From assembly GCF_004917065.1 (NCBI RefSeq), contig NZ_SSYA01000001.1, positions 309,001-373,000 of the forward strand: a stretch of 64,000 nucleotides of DNA, written 5' to 3'. The stretch's first letter is position 1. Each line of letters opens with the position of its first letter. The stretch is from Geomonas ferrireducens (lineage in GTDB: Bacteria > Desulfobacterota > Desulfuromonadia > Geobacterales > Geobacteraceae). This document shows positions 26,640 through 36,007 of the stretch, one piece after another. A model generated the notes under the pieces. The model did not search any database. It was not told the origin of the DNA and saw nothing but the letters and a program-made list of their open reading frames with translations. The translations under genes were made by a program, and so were the position numbers.

Positions 26640-29423
26640 TCAGACGGCCGTATCTTCTTTTTTCTTACGCGGCGCGCGAGGCTTCTTCGGTTTCTCCTCG
26701 GACGCTGCAGCGGGCTCCGCGTCCTTTGCGCCACCACGCTTCGTGGGGGCTTTGGTCTTTGCGGCGGGCGCCTTTTCGGGGGCAGGCTCGGCCTTGGCAG
26801 GCTTCGCAGGCTTGGCGGCCTTGGCTGCCTTGGCGGGCTTTGCAGCCTTCTCGGACTTTTCGGACTTCGTCTCAGACTGGTCCGACGGGGCGACCGCCTT
26901 CTTGGCCTTCGCGGCTTTTGCAGGCTTTGCGGGTTTTGCTTGCTCGACCGCAGCAGGTACGGCGGTGGCTGCCGGGGCCACGGCGGCGGGCTCGGCAACC
27001 GTTGCCTTCCTGGGGCGGGCCGGCTTTTTCTTTGCGGCAACCTCGGCCTTGCCGGCTTCGGCAGCGGGTGCTGCCGCCGACTCCGCCGCTCCGCTTTGCG
27101 ACGCGGGGGCCGGTGCCGAGGCCTGGCTCTGTACTGCAGGTGCGGCTGCCTCGACGGCAACGGCAGCAGCCTTCGGCTTGCGCGCAGGGCGCGCCTTCTT
27201 GGCCGGTTTCTCCGGGACGGCGGCGGGCTCGGCTGCCGGGGCAGGTGCACCGGACTCGGCCACGGGGACAGCCACACCGGCTACCACGGCCTCAAGGACG
27301 GCCTCGACTGCTCCGCCCTTGCCGCGGCTTCTCTTCTTGCGTGCCGGCTTCTTCTCCGCGGGCGCCTCACCCGAGGCAGCGGCCTCGACAACGGGCGCCG
27401 CTTCGGCGGCAAGGGCCACCGGCAGGGCGGTTTCGGACTCCCCGTCGGCTACCTGCTGCCCTTCACCTGCTGCGACGGCCTCGTGACCGCCCTTGCCGCG
27501 CCGTCTTTTCCGGCGACGTTTCTTCTTGACCTCTTCAACAGGCTCGCCCGATGCCGACTGCTCGGCCCCGGCCTCCTCGGCCGGCTCGGAAACGGCGCCA
27601 CCTGCGGCAAGCTCCCCGGCGTCGCCGGGCAACTCGACTTCGGCCTCGGCCGGGTGGGCGGCCGCATCGGCGCCTCCCCCCTTGCCCCGCTTGCGCTTTC
27701 TGCGCCGCTTCTTCTTGTGCTCCTCCTGCTCGCCCTCTACGGTCACCACGAGCTCCGCACCAGTCGGCTCCTCGACCACAGCGATCGGCACCGCCTCGGC
27801 ATGCACCTCGGGCTCGGCGGCCTTCTTCCCTTTTTTCTTCTTCTTGCGCCCATCGGCGGCGGCCTCTGCGGGCGCCTCCTCCTTGGCTACGGGACGCGCC
27901 GGCTGCACCTTCTCCTGGGGCAGCTCCTCGACCTTCTCCCGCTTGACGAGCTCCAGGTCCATCTGGTTCAAGAGATAAGAGGGTTTCCCCTTTACGGTCA
28001 CCTCTATGTCGTAGTCGTTCTCGATACGGGAGAGCTCGTGACGCTTGCGGTTCAGAAGGTAGTAGGCGATCTCGAGGGGCAGGCTTCCCACCACCTCGCC
28101 GATGGTCCCCTTGGCGGCCGCCGCATGCACCTTCCTCAGGAAGGAGAGCGCCATCGCCTCGACAGACTTAACCTTGCCGCGCCCGTCACAGTGAGGACAC
28201 TCGAGGGTGCTCGCCTGGTTCAGGGTCTGGCGGATGCGCTGCCGGGACATCTCCAAAAGGCCGAACTCGGAGATGCGGGCGACGTTCACGCGCGCCTTGT
28301 CCGCCTTGAGTGCGCTTTTCAGGGTCTTCTCGACCTCGGCGTTGTGTTTTCTGTCACGCATGTCGATGAAGTCGATGACGATCAGCCCGCCCAGGTCGCG
28401 CAGCCTCAGCTGGCGCGCCGCCTCTTCGGCAGCCTCCATGTTGGTCTTGAACGCGGTGTCCTCGACCCCCTTCTCGCCGGTGGACTTGCCGGAGTTGACG
28501 TCGATGGAGACGAGCGCCTCGGTCGGCTCGATGAAGATGGAGCCACCCGATTTGAGCGGCACCTTCTTCTCGTAGATAAGGTCGATCTGCTCCTCGAGCT
28601 GGTAGCGCGAGAAGAGGGGACGCTTCTCCTGGTGCATCTTGACGAGCTTCTCGAAGGCGGGATCGATCTCCTTGAGCGCCTCGCGCACGTCCTGGTAGAC
28701 GTCCTTGCTGTCGACGAGCACCTCGTCTATGTCGGCGGAGAAGTAATCCCGGATGGTCCTAATGATCAGGGCGGACTCCTGGTAGATCATCCCCGCCCCT
28801 TTCATGGACATCCCTTTTTCGCGGATCCCCTGGTACAGCGCCACCAGACTGTCGAAGTCCTTCTGCAGCTCCTCGCGGGTGCGCCCCATCGCCTCGGTAC
28901 GGATGATGTAGCCGTACCCCTCGGGGATGGTCATCTCGGAGATCATCTCCTTGAGCTTCTTGCGCTCCCCCTCGCTCTCCACCTTGCGGGAGATCCCGGC
29001 GGAATCGCTACCCGGCATCACCACCATGTAGCGGCCCGGCAGCGAAACGTACGTGGTGAGGGCGGCCCCCTTGTTGTCGCGCTCCCCCTTCTCCACCTGG
29101 ACGATCAGCTCCTGCCCCCTTCTCAGCACCTCCTGGATGCGGGGACGACGGTGGCGCTGGTCCTCGGGGATATCGTCACGCCACTTCCAGTTCTCGGGGT
29201 GCAGCTCACCCATCTGCAGAAAGCCTAGCTTCTTGAGCCCGATGTCGACAAAGGCGGCCTGCAGCCCCTGTTCGACGCGGACCACGACCCCCTTGTAGAT
29301 GTTGCCGCGCGTCTGCTCGTTGCCGGCGATCTCAACATCGAGATCCACCAGACGTCCATCCTCCACGATTGCCACGCGCGCCTCTTCCGAGTGCAGCGCA
29401 TTGATCAGCATTTTTTTTGCCAT
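26640..29423 (-). CDS. Ribonuclease E/G family endoribonuclease with long basic tail
   Basis: The protein has 927 residues from MAKKMLINALHSEEARVAIVEDGRL. Residues 1-125 hold the S1 RNA-binding domain (GNIYKGVVVRVEQGLQAAFVDIG). The DNase-I-like catalytic region has the metal-binding Asp residues in SIDVNSGKSTG and GGLIVIDFIDMRD. A Zn-link is visible as CPHCDGRGKVKS near residue 410. From about residue 490 the protein is an Ala/Pro/Lys-rich, probably disordered tail of some 435 residues with at least four RG/KR patches (KKKKKGKK, KKRRRKRKRGKGGG, KKKRRRKRRRGKGGH, KKPARKKRSRGKGG). Such tails scaffold degradosome partners and RNA in RNase E proteins. An rne name is as defensible as rng. Confidence 0.92.
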   Translation of the reverse strand: MAKKMLINALHSEEARVAIVEDGRLVDLDVEIAGNEQTRGNIYKGVVVRVEQGLQAAFVDIGLKKLGFLQMGELHPENWKWRDDIPEDQRHRRPRIQEVLRRGQELIVQVEKGERDNKGAALTTYVSLPGRYMVVMPGSDSAGISRKVESEGERKKLKEMISEMTIPEGYGYIIRTEAMGRTREELQKDFDSLVALYQGIREKGMSMKGAGMIYQESALIIRTIRDYFSADIDEVLVDSKDVYQDVREALKEIDPAFEKLVKMHQEKRPLFSRYQLEEQIDLIYEKKVPLKSGGSIFIEPTEALVSIDVNSGKSTGEKGVEDTAFKTNMEAAEEAARQLRLRDLGGLIVIDFIDMRDRKHNAEVEKTLKSALKADKARVNVARISEFGLLEMSRQRIRQTLNQASTLECPHCDGRGKVKSVEAMALSFLRKVHAAAAKGTIGEVVGSLPLEIAYYLLNRKRHELSRIENDYDIEVTVKGKPSYLLNQMDLELVKREKVEELPQEKVQPARPVAKEEAPAEAAADGRKKKKKGKKAAEPEVHAEAVPIAVVEEPTGAELVVTVEGEQEEHKKKRRRKRKRGKGGGADAAAHPAEAEVELPGDAGELAAGGAVSEPAEEAGAEQSASGEPVEEVKKKRRRKRRRGKGGHEAVAAGEGQQVADGESETALPVALAAEAAPVVEAAASGEAPAEKKPARKKRSRGKGGAVEAVLEAVVAGVAVPVAESGAPAPAAEPAAVPEKPAKKARPARKPKAAAVAVEAAAPAVQSQASAPAPASQSGAAESAAAPAAEAGKAEVAAKKKPARPRKATVAEPAAVAPAATAVPAAVEQAKPAKPAKAAKAKKAVAPSDQSETKSEKSEKAAKPAKAAKAAKPAKPAKAEPAPEKAPAAKTKAPTKRGGAKDAEPAAASEEKPKKPRAPRKKKEDTAV

Positions 29424-29461
29424 AGATTGCTTGTTCCCTTTCCTTTTGGGGCCGCGGGCTC

Positions 29462-29566
29462 CCGGCGGCAGTGCCGGCCGGTGCCTCTCGCGCCCAGGTT
29501 TGTTGTCTCGCCGGTAGTACCGGCCGATTTCTTCTCGTATATGCAGCCCCGAATGAAGATTCGGGG
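29462..29566 (-). promoter_or_regulatory. Hairpin-rich leader of the RNase E/G gene
   Basis: Three stem-loops occur in the 145 bp before the RNase start: CCCCGAAT/ATTCGGGG (29547-29566, perfect 8-bp stem, GAAG loop), GCCGGT/ACCGGC (29510-29524) and CCGGC/GCCGG (29462-29477). In Escherichia coli the rne leader hairpins serve autoregulation; the same role here is an inference. Confidence 0.45.
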
Positions 29567-29860
29567 CGGACAAGATTAATGAAAACCGAGTGATTATAGC
29601 AGAGTTTCTTTCTCACGCACTATAAAAAAACGGAGTGACCACGCGGCATTAAGGCCTTCAAAGCAGCGCTTGCATCGCCGGGGATGCTCCACATGAGGGA
29701 CGGCAGGATGAGATCCACATGAATATGGCTGCAAATTCAGCAGTTTACCAGGAGCACCCATGCAAGCCTGCCCCCGGCGCCCCCTGCCATTAAATTAGCT
29801 ATTTATGACGCCCCGGAAGTATGCTATTGGATTTCGTCAAACCACGCCCGAAGGTGCGCC
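29567..29860. other. Intergenic region between divergent RNase and HEPN-like genes
   Basis: No gene is seen in 294 bp. It must contain divergent promoters. AT-rich stretches at 29620-29632 and 29786-29808 are candidates, but no well-spaced -35/-10 pair stands out. Confidence 0.4.
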
Positions 29861-30349
29861 ATGCCCGGTATCAAAAAAGACACCACGCCGCTTAACCCGA
29901 TCTATCTGGAAATGGGGGCGGCGGTCCAGGACTGCCAAAGGATCGAGCTTTACATCTCGTTCATCGTGACGCTCCTTATCGAACTCTCCGACGGAGCGCT
30001 CACCGAAGAGGAGTTCAGCGGGTCGATGGAGATCCTCGGTTCCCAGACCATGGGACGGCTGATGGAGGAGATCAAGGAGAAGGTCGGCTTCAACGACCAG
30101 GCGGTGCACGCGCTGCGCCTGGCACTTAAGGCGAGGAACTTCCTGATCCACCGCTTCTACAACGAGCGTTCAGACCTGCTGTTGACCGGCGAGGGGCGCG
30201 AGAAGGCACTGCGTGAGGTTCGCTCCAAGAGGGCGACGCTGAACACCGCAAACGCGGTGCTCGATTCGGTCATGAAGGATCTGGTGCGCCTGAAAGGGAT
30301 CGACCTGGAACAGTTCAAGACGGAGCTGGAAGAAAGATTCGAGTCCTGA
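29861..30349 (+). CDS. Unknown protein with HEPN-like RxxxxH motif
   Basis: The 162-residue protein is all-helical by composition and has no family I can name. Residues near 91-98 read ARNFLIHRFYNERSD, which contains the Rx4H pattern that marks the active site of HEPN ribonucleases. The motif lies in a predicted long helix, as in HEPN proteins. No nucleotidyltransferase (MNT) partner is adjacent, so a classical toxin-antitoxin pair is not seen. The DUF2721 gene starts 24 bp downstream. Confidence 0.65.
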   Translation: MPGIKKDTTPLNPIYLEMGAAVQDCQRIELYISFIVTLLIELSDGALTEEEFSGSMEILGSQTMGRLMEEIKEKVGFNDQAVHALRLALKARNFLIHRFYNERSDLLLTGEGREKALREVRSKRATLNTANAVLDSVMKDLVRLKGIDLEQFKTELEERFES

Positions 30350-30373
30350 AGAGGACCCAAGGAGAAAAGCTGC

Positions 30374-30829
30374 ATGCTGCGAGATTCCCAAACCATAGGC
30401 ACCATGGCCCACGTCATACAGCTCTCGGTCGCCCCCGTCTTCCTTTTGACCGCCATCGGAACCATGCTGAGCGTCATGATCAACCGGCTCGGACGCATCA
30501 TCGACCGCGCCCGCTACCACGAGGGGAGGCTCGAGACCGTCTCCCCCGACGGGCTGCCGAAACTGCACGGCGCGCTCGCCACACTCAAACGCCGCGCCGA
30601 CCTTATCGGTCACGCCATCTTCCTGTGCACGGCTACCGCGGTTCTGGTCTGCACCGTAATCGCGCTCCTCTTCATCGGCGATTACCTGCGCTACGACGTC
30701 TCGGTCCCGGTCGCGGTGCTCTTCATCGTCGCCATGCTGCTCATGGTGGCGGGACTCATCAACTTCCTGCGCGAGATCTTCATCGCCAAGGAAAGCCTGC
30801 AAATCGGCCCGAACACGGTAGTCAAATGA
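30374..30829 (+). CDS. DUF2721 family membrane protein
   Basis: The 151-residue protein has three hydrophobic segments (residues 18-38, 77-97, 106-128). The segment QLSVAPVFLLTAIGTMLSVMINRLGRIIDRAR is the signature of DUF2721. Function is unknown. It starts 24 bp after the HEPN-like gene and is followed 36 bp later by the amidohydrolase gene, so the three may form an operon. Confidence 0.85.
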   Translation: MLRDSQTIGTMAHVIQLSVAPVFLLTAIGTMLSVMINRLGRIIDRARYHEGRLETVSPDGLPKLHGALATLKRRADLIGHAIFLCTATAVLVCTVIALLFIGDYLRYDVSVPVAVLFIVAMLLMVAGLINFLREIFIAKESLQIGPNTVVK

Positions 30830-30865
30830 TCCGGCGCCCCGAACGGGGCCCGCAGGAGGCACGCC

Positions 30866-31642
30866 ATGAATGTCCGCGATCTTGCCCTCGTCCCCGTCTT
30901 CGACAGCCATTTCCACATCATCGATCGCCGCTTCCCCCTCGTTGAAAACCAGGGTTTTCTCCCTGACGATTTCACCTGCCGCGATTACCTCGAGCGGTGC
31001 GCCGCCATGAACCTGGCCGGTGGCGCCATCGTCTCCGGATCGTTCCAGGCCCTGGACCAGTCCTACCTGGAGGATGCACTCGCCACCCTGGGGCCGCGCT
31101 TCGTGGGGGTGACGCAGCTCCCCGCCTCGGTCAGCGACGAGGAGGTCTTGCGCCTCGACCGGCTCGGCGTGCGCGCCGTACGCTTCAACATAAAGCGCGG
31201 CGGCTCCGAAAACGTGGAACACCTGGAAGCGATGGCCCGCCGGGTTCATGGCCTGGCCGGGTGGCACGTGGAGCTCTACGTCGACTCCCGCGAGCTTAGC
31301 CCCCTCAAGAGCACCCTCCTCCGGCTCCCCGCGGTCAGCATTGACCACCTGGGGCTTTCCCGCGAGGGTCTGCCGACACTCCTTGCGCTCGCCGAGCGCG
31401 GGGTACGGGTAAAAGCAACCGGCTTCGGACGCGTCGATTTCGACGTGCCGGCCGCCCTGCGCGACTTATGCAGCGCCAACCCCGACGCCCTCATGTTCGG
31501 CACCGACCTCCCTTCCACACGCGCCCCGCGCCCCTACCGCGACGACGACCTGCGGCTCGTCGTAGACACACTCCCCCCCGAGTTATCTCAGAAGGTTCTC
31601 TATCAAAACGCGCTCAACTTCTATCGTCCAATGGCTGCATAG
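30866..31642 (+). CDS. Amidohydrolase-2 family metal-dependent hydrolase
   Basis: The 258-residue TIM-barrel protein has the metal-binding FDSHFHIID at the N-terminus, SIDHLGLSREG in the middle and the catalytic Asp region MFGTDLPSTRAPR near residue 212. It ends with QNALNFYRP, typical of the amidohydrolase-2 (PF04909) group. The group includes decarboxylases and lactonases; the substrate is not evident. Confidence 0.85.
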   Translation: MNVRDLALVPVFDSHFHIIDRRFPLVENQGFLPDDFTCRDYLERCAAMNLAGGAIVSGSFQALDQSYLEDALATLGPRFVGVTQLPASVSDEEVLRLDRLGVRAVRFNIKRGGSENVEHLEAMARRVHGLAGWHVELYVDSRELSPLKSTLLRLPAVSIDHLGLSREGLPTLLALAERGVRVKATGFGRVDFDVPAALRDLCSANPDALMFGTDLPSTRAPRPYRDDDLRLVVDTLPPELSQKVLYQNALNFYRPMAA

Positions 31643-31810
31643 TCAAAGAGTTTGCTCAATGCAAGAAACCAAGGTTAATTATTTTAAAATAATTTGACTT
31701 TATTCCATTTTATATTAAAAACATAGGTCACTTCTGCGAACAGGTATAGTTTTTTCTCAGGATTTTTACTTACAATAGTCCCTGAGACTATTCTTACGAA
31801 AGCGGGTAAG
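31643..31810 (+). promoter_or_regulatory. AT-rich regulatory region with two palindromes upstream of the receiver-like membrane protein
   Basis: This 168-bp gap is far richer in AT than the genes around it. It holds the 18-bp palindrome AATTATTTTAAAATAATT (31677-31694), a TACAAT -10-like box (31771-31776) and the inverted repeat AATAGTC/GACTATT (31774-31792) 19 bp before the next start. Confidence 0.5.
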
Positions 31811-33151
31811 ATGGCAGAGATCTTCTTCATAGCCAGTGACGAACGAGCACTCGATCTTGTGGAGAGCCTGCGCATTCAGTCGCCCAAAAGTCTTACTTTC
31901 GAGACTGACTTGGCTAGCGCAGTGAAGAGACTTCACAAAGAGAATCCGCGGTTCGTGTTCATCCAGTCCAGCCTGGATGGTATTCCGTGCGACGAGATAG
32001 CCACACAGGCCAGGATGCTCGTGGACAACGCGGCCCTGCAGATCATCCTGCTTGGTAATGACGACGCGCCCCCCGGCTTCCCGCCGCCAGGCTTCGCCGC
32101 TTCACTCAACCTCACCCTACCTACTGCGCAATTGACGTCCGACGTGCTGCAGCTCCTTTCCGAAGATATTGCCCAGACCACCGCAGCGCCGTCCGCATTG
32201 ATCCTCGACGATCTCCCGGATTTTGAAATCCCCAGCTTTGACAGCATCGTAGAGCCGCACCCGGCACCCCAGTGGCCGTCCGAACCTCCCGAACCGCTGG
32301 TTTTCGACGCGGAAGCGTTGCAAGAGCCACCGGTAGAAAAAGCACCGGAGATCGCGGGCTCCGACGAGATCGTCTTTTTCGTCGCCGCCCCGCCCCCGCA
32401 GCAGGAGCCAACGGAAGAGCCGGCCGAACCTGCGTTGCAGGCCGCGGTGCAGAAAACCACGCCCCAGCGCAAGGAAAAGGGACATGGCACCCAGCCGAAG
32501 TCCTTGTACCCAAGCCCGGACCAGATCTACCGCAAGCCCCCGGAGCTGTGCGGCGTGCCGGAGGAAGGGGACGAACCGGCGGCGTCCGAGGGACCGGAAC
32601 CGAGGCGTCTGACACGCCCGCTTTCCATCGCCGCCGCAGCCCTGCTCCTCGCAGGCTTGCTCTTCTGGCGCTTTTTTGCACACCAGCCGGAGCCGCAGGT
32701 GACGCAGAAACCTGAAGCGGTTCCGGCGGCTCCGTCCGGCAAGACTGTCGCTCAACCTCTACAAACGCCGGCAGCGCCCGGTGAGCAGCAGGCGTTGCCG
32801 CTGTTCATCCAGAGGGTACCCGCCGACGCGGCCTATGCCGCGGCCCATCCCGGTTGGGAGCGTTACGAGAATGAGAAGGTTGAGTTCCGGGTCTTCCGCG
32901 AAGGGGGGCGGATCATGGCGATCCAGGCACTTCCCATGGGTTACGCCGAGATCGGCGAACGCCAGGTGCCGGCCTGGTTCCGGGAAGCGGTGGGTGCCGA
33001 GATGCCCGCAAAGGGGAAGGTCAAAGAGGCTAACGGCGTCAAGGTCGAAACAAGGCGCGCCCCCGGCGGCGCCGAGGTCGCCATCTACCGCAGCCCGCAA
33101 AGCCGCATCCTGGGTGTGGTGCTTCAGCTCGCCGCCCCGCGGCAAAAATAG
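31811..33151 (+). CDS. Membrane protein with N-terminal receiver-like domain
   Basis: The 446-residue protein starts with a degenerate receiver-like domain (MAEIFFIASDERALDLVESLRI ... FVFIQSSLDGIPC) lacking the normal phospho-acceptor context. A Pro/Glu-rich linker follows. A single membrane helix lies near residues 272-291 (LSIAAAALLLAGLLFWRFF). The last 120 residues form a periplasmic domain (WERYENEKVEFRVFREGGRIMAIQALPMG). It precedes the LysM protein by 80 bp. I do not recognise the full architecture. Confidence 0.75.
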   Translation: MAEIFFIASDERALDLVESLRIQSPKSLTFETDLASAVKRLHKENPRFVFIQSSLDGIPCDEIATQARMLVDNAALQIILLGNDDAPPGFPPPGFAASLNLTLPTAQLTSDVLQLLSEDIAQTTAAPSALILDDLPDFEIPSFDSIVEPHPAPQWPSEPPEPLVFDAEALQEPPVEKAPEIAGSDEIVFFVAAPPPQQEPTEEPAEPALQAAVQKTTPQRKEKGHGTQPKSLYPSPDQIYRKPPELCGVPEEGDEPAASEGPEPRRLTRPLSIAAAALLLAGLLFWRFFAHQPEPQVTQKPEAVPAAPSGKTVAQPLQTPAAPGEQQALPLFIQRVPADAAYAAAHPGWERYENEKVEFRVFREGGRIMAIQALPMGYAEIGERQVPAWFREAVGAEMPAKGKVKEANGVKVETRRAPGGAEVAIYRSPQSRILGVVLQLAAPRQK

Positions 33152-33231
33152 ACGGCAATCAAGGGGTGGCGCCCCGCAACAGCAGTCAGCCTTCGCGTAG
33201 CGCAGCAGCCAATCATTTTCAGGGAGTTTGC

Positions 33232-34764
33232 ATGCCGGTTCAACTCGAAACGAAGCACCTGGGCCTAGCCCTTATGTTCCTAGCCGCCTTCCCGTTGACC
33301 TCTTACAGCATCGAAAAGAAGTTCGAGTTGGAACCTGCCACCCTTGCCCGGAAATACCCGATGCCCGCCCCGGCCCCCAAGGCAAAACAGCCCGCGCCGC
33401 AGAAGGCGACGGGAACGCAGACCTACAAGGTCAAGCGCGGCGACTTCATCTACAAGGTGCTGGCCCGGGAGTACGGGCTCACCGGTGACCGCGCCGTTGC
33501 GGTCGCGCGCAGGGTGAAAAGCGCCAACCACCTCTCCGACATCAAGAGGCTGAAGGTAGGCTCTACCCTCGTGATCCCTATTGACCCCACAGCCCAAGGC
33601 ACGGCGAAGGTCAGGTCCCGCCGCGCCGCCAAGGTGGCGGCGACCAAAACGTCGCGCGGCGGCGCGAACACGATGATGGTCCTGCAGGCTCCGGCAGGGC
33701 AACAGGCACCGTCACGCGCGTCGCTGGCGGGCGCCGAGGCGGTCCAGCAAGCGTCGCACGTCTGGCCGCAGTTGATTCCCAATGCACCTTCGGTGAAGGC
33801 ACAACTCGACTACCTATCCGGCGCCTTCTCCCTCTCGCTCGATCCGGAGAAGTACCCGATACTGGCGACCCAAGACGGCGGCGCCATCCTCGTCGACGCC
33901 GACGGAACGCTCCCCCCGCTGGTAAAAAACCTGCTGCACGAGAAGAACCCGCAACTCTCCATCGTCTCCGAGCGCGCCGACAACCCGCGCGCCTTCTATC
34001 GTGCCCTTTTGGGGGCGGCGCGCTTCTACTCCTTCGAAGAGGACTTCCTGGTCGACTTCGGCGCCGAATGCAAGGTGACGGTGCAGGCGGACTTCAAGAT
34101 CGAGAAGAGCCAGGACAGCCTGCTGCACCAGGACATCACCCTTTTGAAGATCCCGGGGAAACGCCCCGCCACGCCGCAGGCGCTGGTTCGCCTCCTGGCA
34201 GCCAACGGCTTCAAGCTGGTGGAGACCCCCTCCAGCGCCCCGATCATCACGGGAAGGCCCGACGGCAACGTGCTCTACCAGATCCCGGAGAAGGACCCGA
34301 GAACCATCGCCGATGCGCTTCTTGGCGCCCTCGGCATCAGGTACCAGGCCGACAAGAACATCGACCTATACGCCGGCGACAACAACGGCGTCCGCCTGGA
34401 GGTCCCGGCGTACCGCTACTTCGAGATGAACGGCAACCGTTACGTGCTGGCGCGTTTCCAGGGGGACCCGCTGGGGGACTCGCTGACCAACCTGCTGGAG
34501 GCAAAGGGATACCGGGTGATCCAGGTGCAGGATCAGGATGATCTGGAAAGCCTCTCCGACAAGCTTTTGAACCGGCTTGACATCTCCGGCCGCTACGGCG
34601 AACAGGACCTGTGGTCGGTATGGGAGCAGGGGTACGGGGTGAGGATGCCGGGCGTCATGATCAACGACCCGCGTGGGGGAAGGATCTTCATCACGGATCG
34701 CAAGGTCGATCCGCTGGTGCAGGAACTGGCGAAGCTGAACGGCTACCGGCAAGAGGTCCGGTAA
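33232..34764 (+). CDS. LysM-containing envelope protein
   Basis: The 510-residue protein begins MPVQLETKHLGLALMF with AGGGAG upstream, and has an uncleaved anchor or signal at residues 9-25. A LysM peptidoglycan-binding domain follows at residues 62-125 (QTYKVKRGDFIYKVLAREYG ... LKVGSTLVIPID). The large C-terminal part (residues 180-510) is unrecognised, with repeated GNxxYxIPEKDP-like and NRYVLARFQGD segments. It probably acts at the cell wall with the upstream membrane protein. Confidence 0.8.
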   Translation: MPVQLETKHLGLALMFLAAFPLTSYSIEKKFELEPATLARKYPMPAPAPKAKQPAPQKATGTQTYKVKRGDFIYKVLAREYGLTGDRAVAVARRVKSANHLSDIKRLKVGSTLVIPIDPTAQGTAKVRSRRAAKVAATKTSRGGANTMMVLQAPAGQQAPSRASLAGAEAVQQASHVWPQLIPNAPSVKAQLDYLSGAFSLSLDPEKYPILATQDGGAILVDADGTLPPLVKNLLHEKNPQLSIVSERADNPRAFYRALLGAARFYSFEEDFLVDFGAECKVTVQADFKIEKSQDSLLHQDITLLKIPGKRPATPQALVRLLAANGFKLVETPSSAPIITGRPDGNVLYQIPEKDPRTIADALLGALGIRYQADKNIDLYAGDNNGVRLEVPAYRYFEMNGNRYVLARFQGDPLGDSLTNLLEAKGYRVIQVQDQDDLESLSDKLLNRLDISGRYGEQDLWSVWEQGYGVRMPGVMINDPRGGRIFITDRKVDPLVQELAKLNGYRQEVR

Positions 34765-34788
34765 CCGTTCAGGAACGTTTTGAAAGGT

Positions 34789-35256
34789 TTATTTGCCGAG
34801 CTGCTGGTAGGCGTTCTGGAGCAGTTCCATCTGGTCCCGGTTCATGATGGCGAGGAACCACTTCTGGTAAGACTCGGTGAACTGGACCACCTTCTCCATC
34901 AGGATGACATCGAGCATGCGCTCAAGCTCCATCGCCAATTCGAGAGCCTCCCGCACCGTGGGGGGCTCTTCTTTTACCTTCGCCTCCAACTCCCGCACCT
35001 GCTTAAGGATCGCCTCGGCCTGGCCCAAGTCGAGGAGCGCCGCCTCGATCACATCGTCCAGCCTTAGTTTTCCCACCAGGGCGAAAAGCCTGGCGCGGTT
35101 TTCCCGCTCGAGGGCGCTCTTCAGCCAGATGTAGAAGATCTCGCGCTCCTCCTTGAACAGGTTCGCAAAGTAGTGGTAGATATCGGCGCACGCAAACTCC
35201 GTTTTCTCACAGACGGTCAGGACCTGAGCCACCGCGATATCCATCTTGTACGCCAT
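34789..35256 (-). CDS. Small helical protein, possibly ferritin/rubrerythrin-like
   Basis: The 155-residue protein starts MAYKMDIAVAQVLTVCEKTE; GGAGG five bases upstream sets the start. It is almost entirely helical. CADIYHYFANLFKEEREIFYIWLKSALEREN recalls the ferritin-like helices of rubrerythrins, but the usual ExxH iron ligands are not clear, so metal binding is uncertain. It is convergent with the LysM gene. Confidence 0.65.
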   Translation of the reverse strand: MAYKMDIAVAQVLTVCEKTEFACADIYHYFANLFKEEREIFYIWLKSALERENRARLFALVGKLRLDDVIEAALLDLGQAEAILKQVRELEAKVKEEPPTVREALELAMELERMLDVILMEKVVQFTESYQKWFLAIMNRDQMELLQNAYQQLGK

Positions 35257-35436
35257 TTTCTCCTCCATCAGCAGACTTCTCAGGGGACGGGCTCCGCAGG
35301 TGCCTCTTCCCCTATTTAACATTTGAAAACTTCTCATCCGTCCAAGCCGCAACGGTGACGGCAGGCTTCGTCCCTGTAGCAGGTGCGATCCGGCGACTGT
35401 CTCATTGCGGCTGTGGCGGGTGGAAAATGCGGCTGG

Positions 35437-36006
35437 TTACTCCCCGGACAGGTGCAGGTAGCAGTCCGCGCGGTATAGGGAGGCATCCGCGGCGAACGAG
35501 GAACGGGGGAAGGTGCGTAAAAACTTCGTGAATCCGGCCAGCGCCTCGCGGTAATCGTGCGCCAGATAGGAGCGCTCGGCGCGCTGGAAGAGCTCGCGCT
35601 CGCCGGGTTTGACCTGTCCCACGGATGCGGGTGCAGACGTCTTCGTCTTCGCGGCGGCGGGAGCCGGACGCCGGGAGGCGCTGCTCTTGACGCTCTTTCC
35701 AGGACGCACCGGAACCAGCAGCTTGTCGCCGGGATGGATCAGGTCAGGGTTTCTTATGCTGTTGAAGACAAGCATCTGCGGGAAGTAGTCGGCCACCCCG
35801 ATGTGTTTCTTCGACAGTTTGGAGAGCGTGTCCCCCCGCTTGACGGTGACGGTGCGTACGAGGACCCCGTCTCTTGGTGAGGCAGGCGCCACGCCCGAGG
35901 TCTCCGGCTTTGGGGTGTACAGAAGCATCTCCTCGGCATGGCCTGCGGTGATGCCGGCGCCGAGCAGGATGAGACTGCCGATGGTGACTAGGGTCCGTTT
36001 TGCCAT
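35437..36006 (-). CDS. LysM-domain periplasmic protein with TPR-like tail
   Basis: The 189-residue protein has a signal peptide (LVTIGSLILLGAGITAGHAEE) and a LysM domain near residues 48-102 (VRTVTVKRGDTLSKLSKKHIG ... IHPGDKLLVPVRPG). A C-terminal TPR-like unit follows (RAERSYLAHDYREALAGF). It lies 1 bp after the large TPR/Ig protein, so the two are translated as a pair. Confidence 0.85.
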   Translation of the reverse strand: MAKRTLVTIGSLILLGAGITAGHAEEMLLYTPKPETSGVAPASPRDGVLVRTVTVKRGDTLSKLSKKHIGVADYFPQMLVFNSIRNPDLIHPGDKLLVPVRPGKSVKSSASRRPAPAAAKTKTSAPASVGQVKPGERELFQRAERSYLAHDYREALAGFTKFLRTFPRSSFAADASLYRADCYLHLSGE

Positions 36007-36007
36007 C

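Noticed and set aside
26624-27277. Long N-terminal extension of the barrel gene
   Set aside because: It is Arg/Pro-rich and lies inside the RNase tail in another frame; the signal peptide and ribosome site place the start at 26623.
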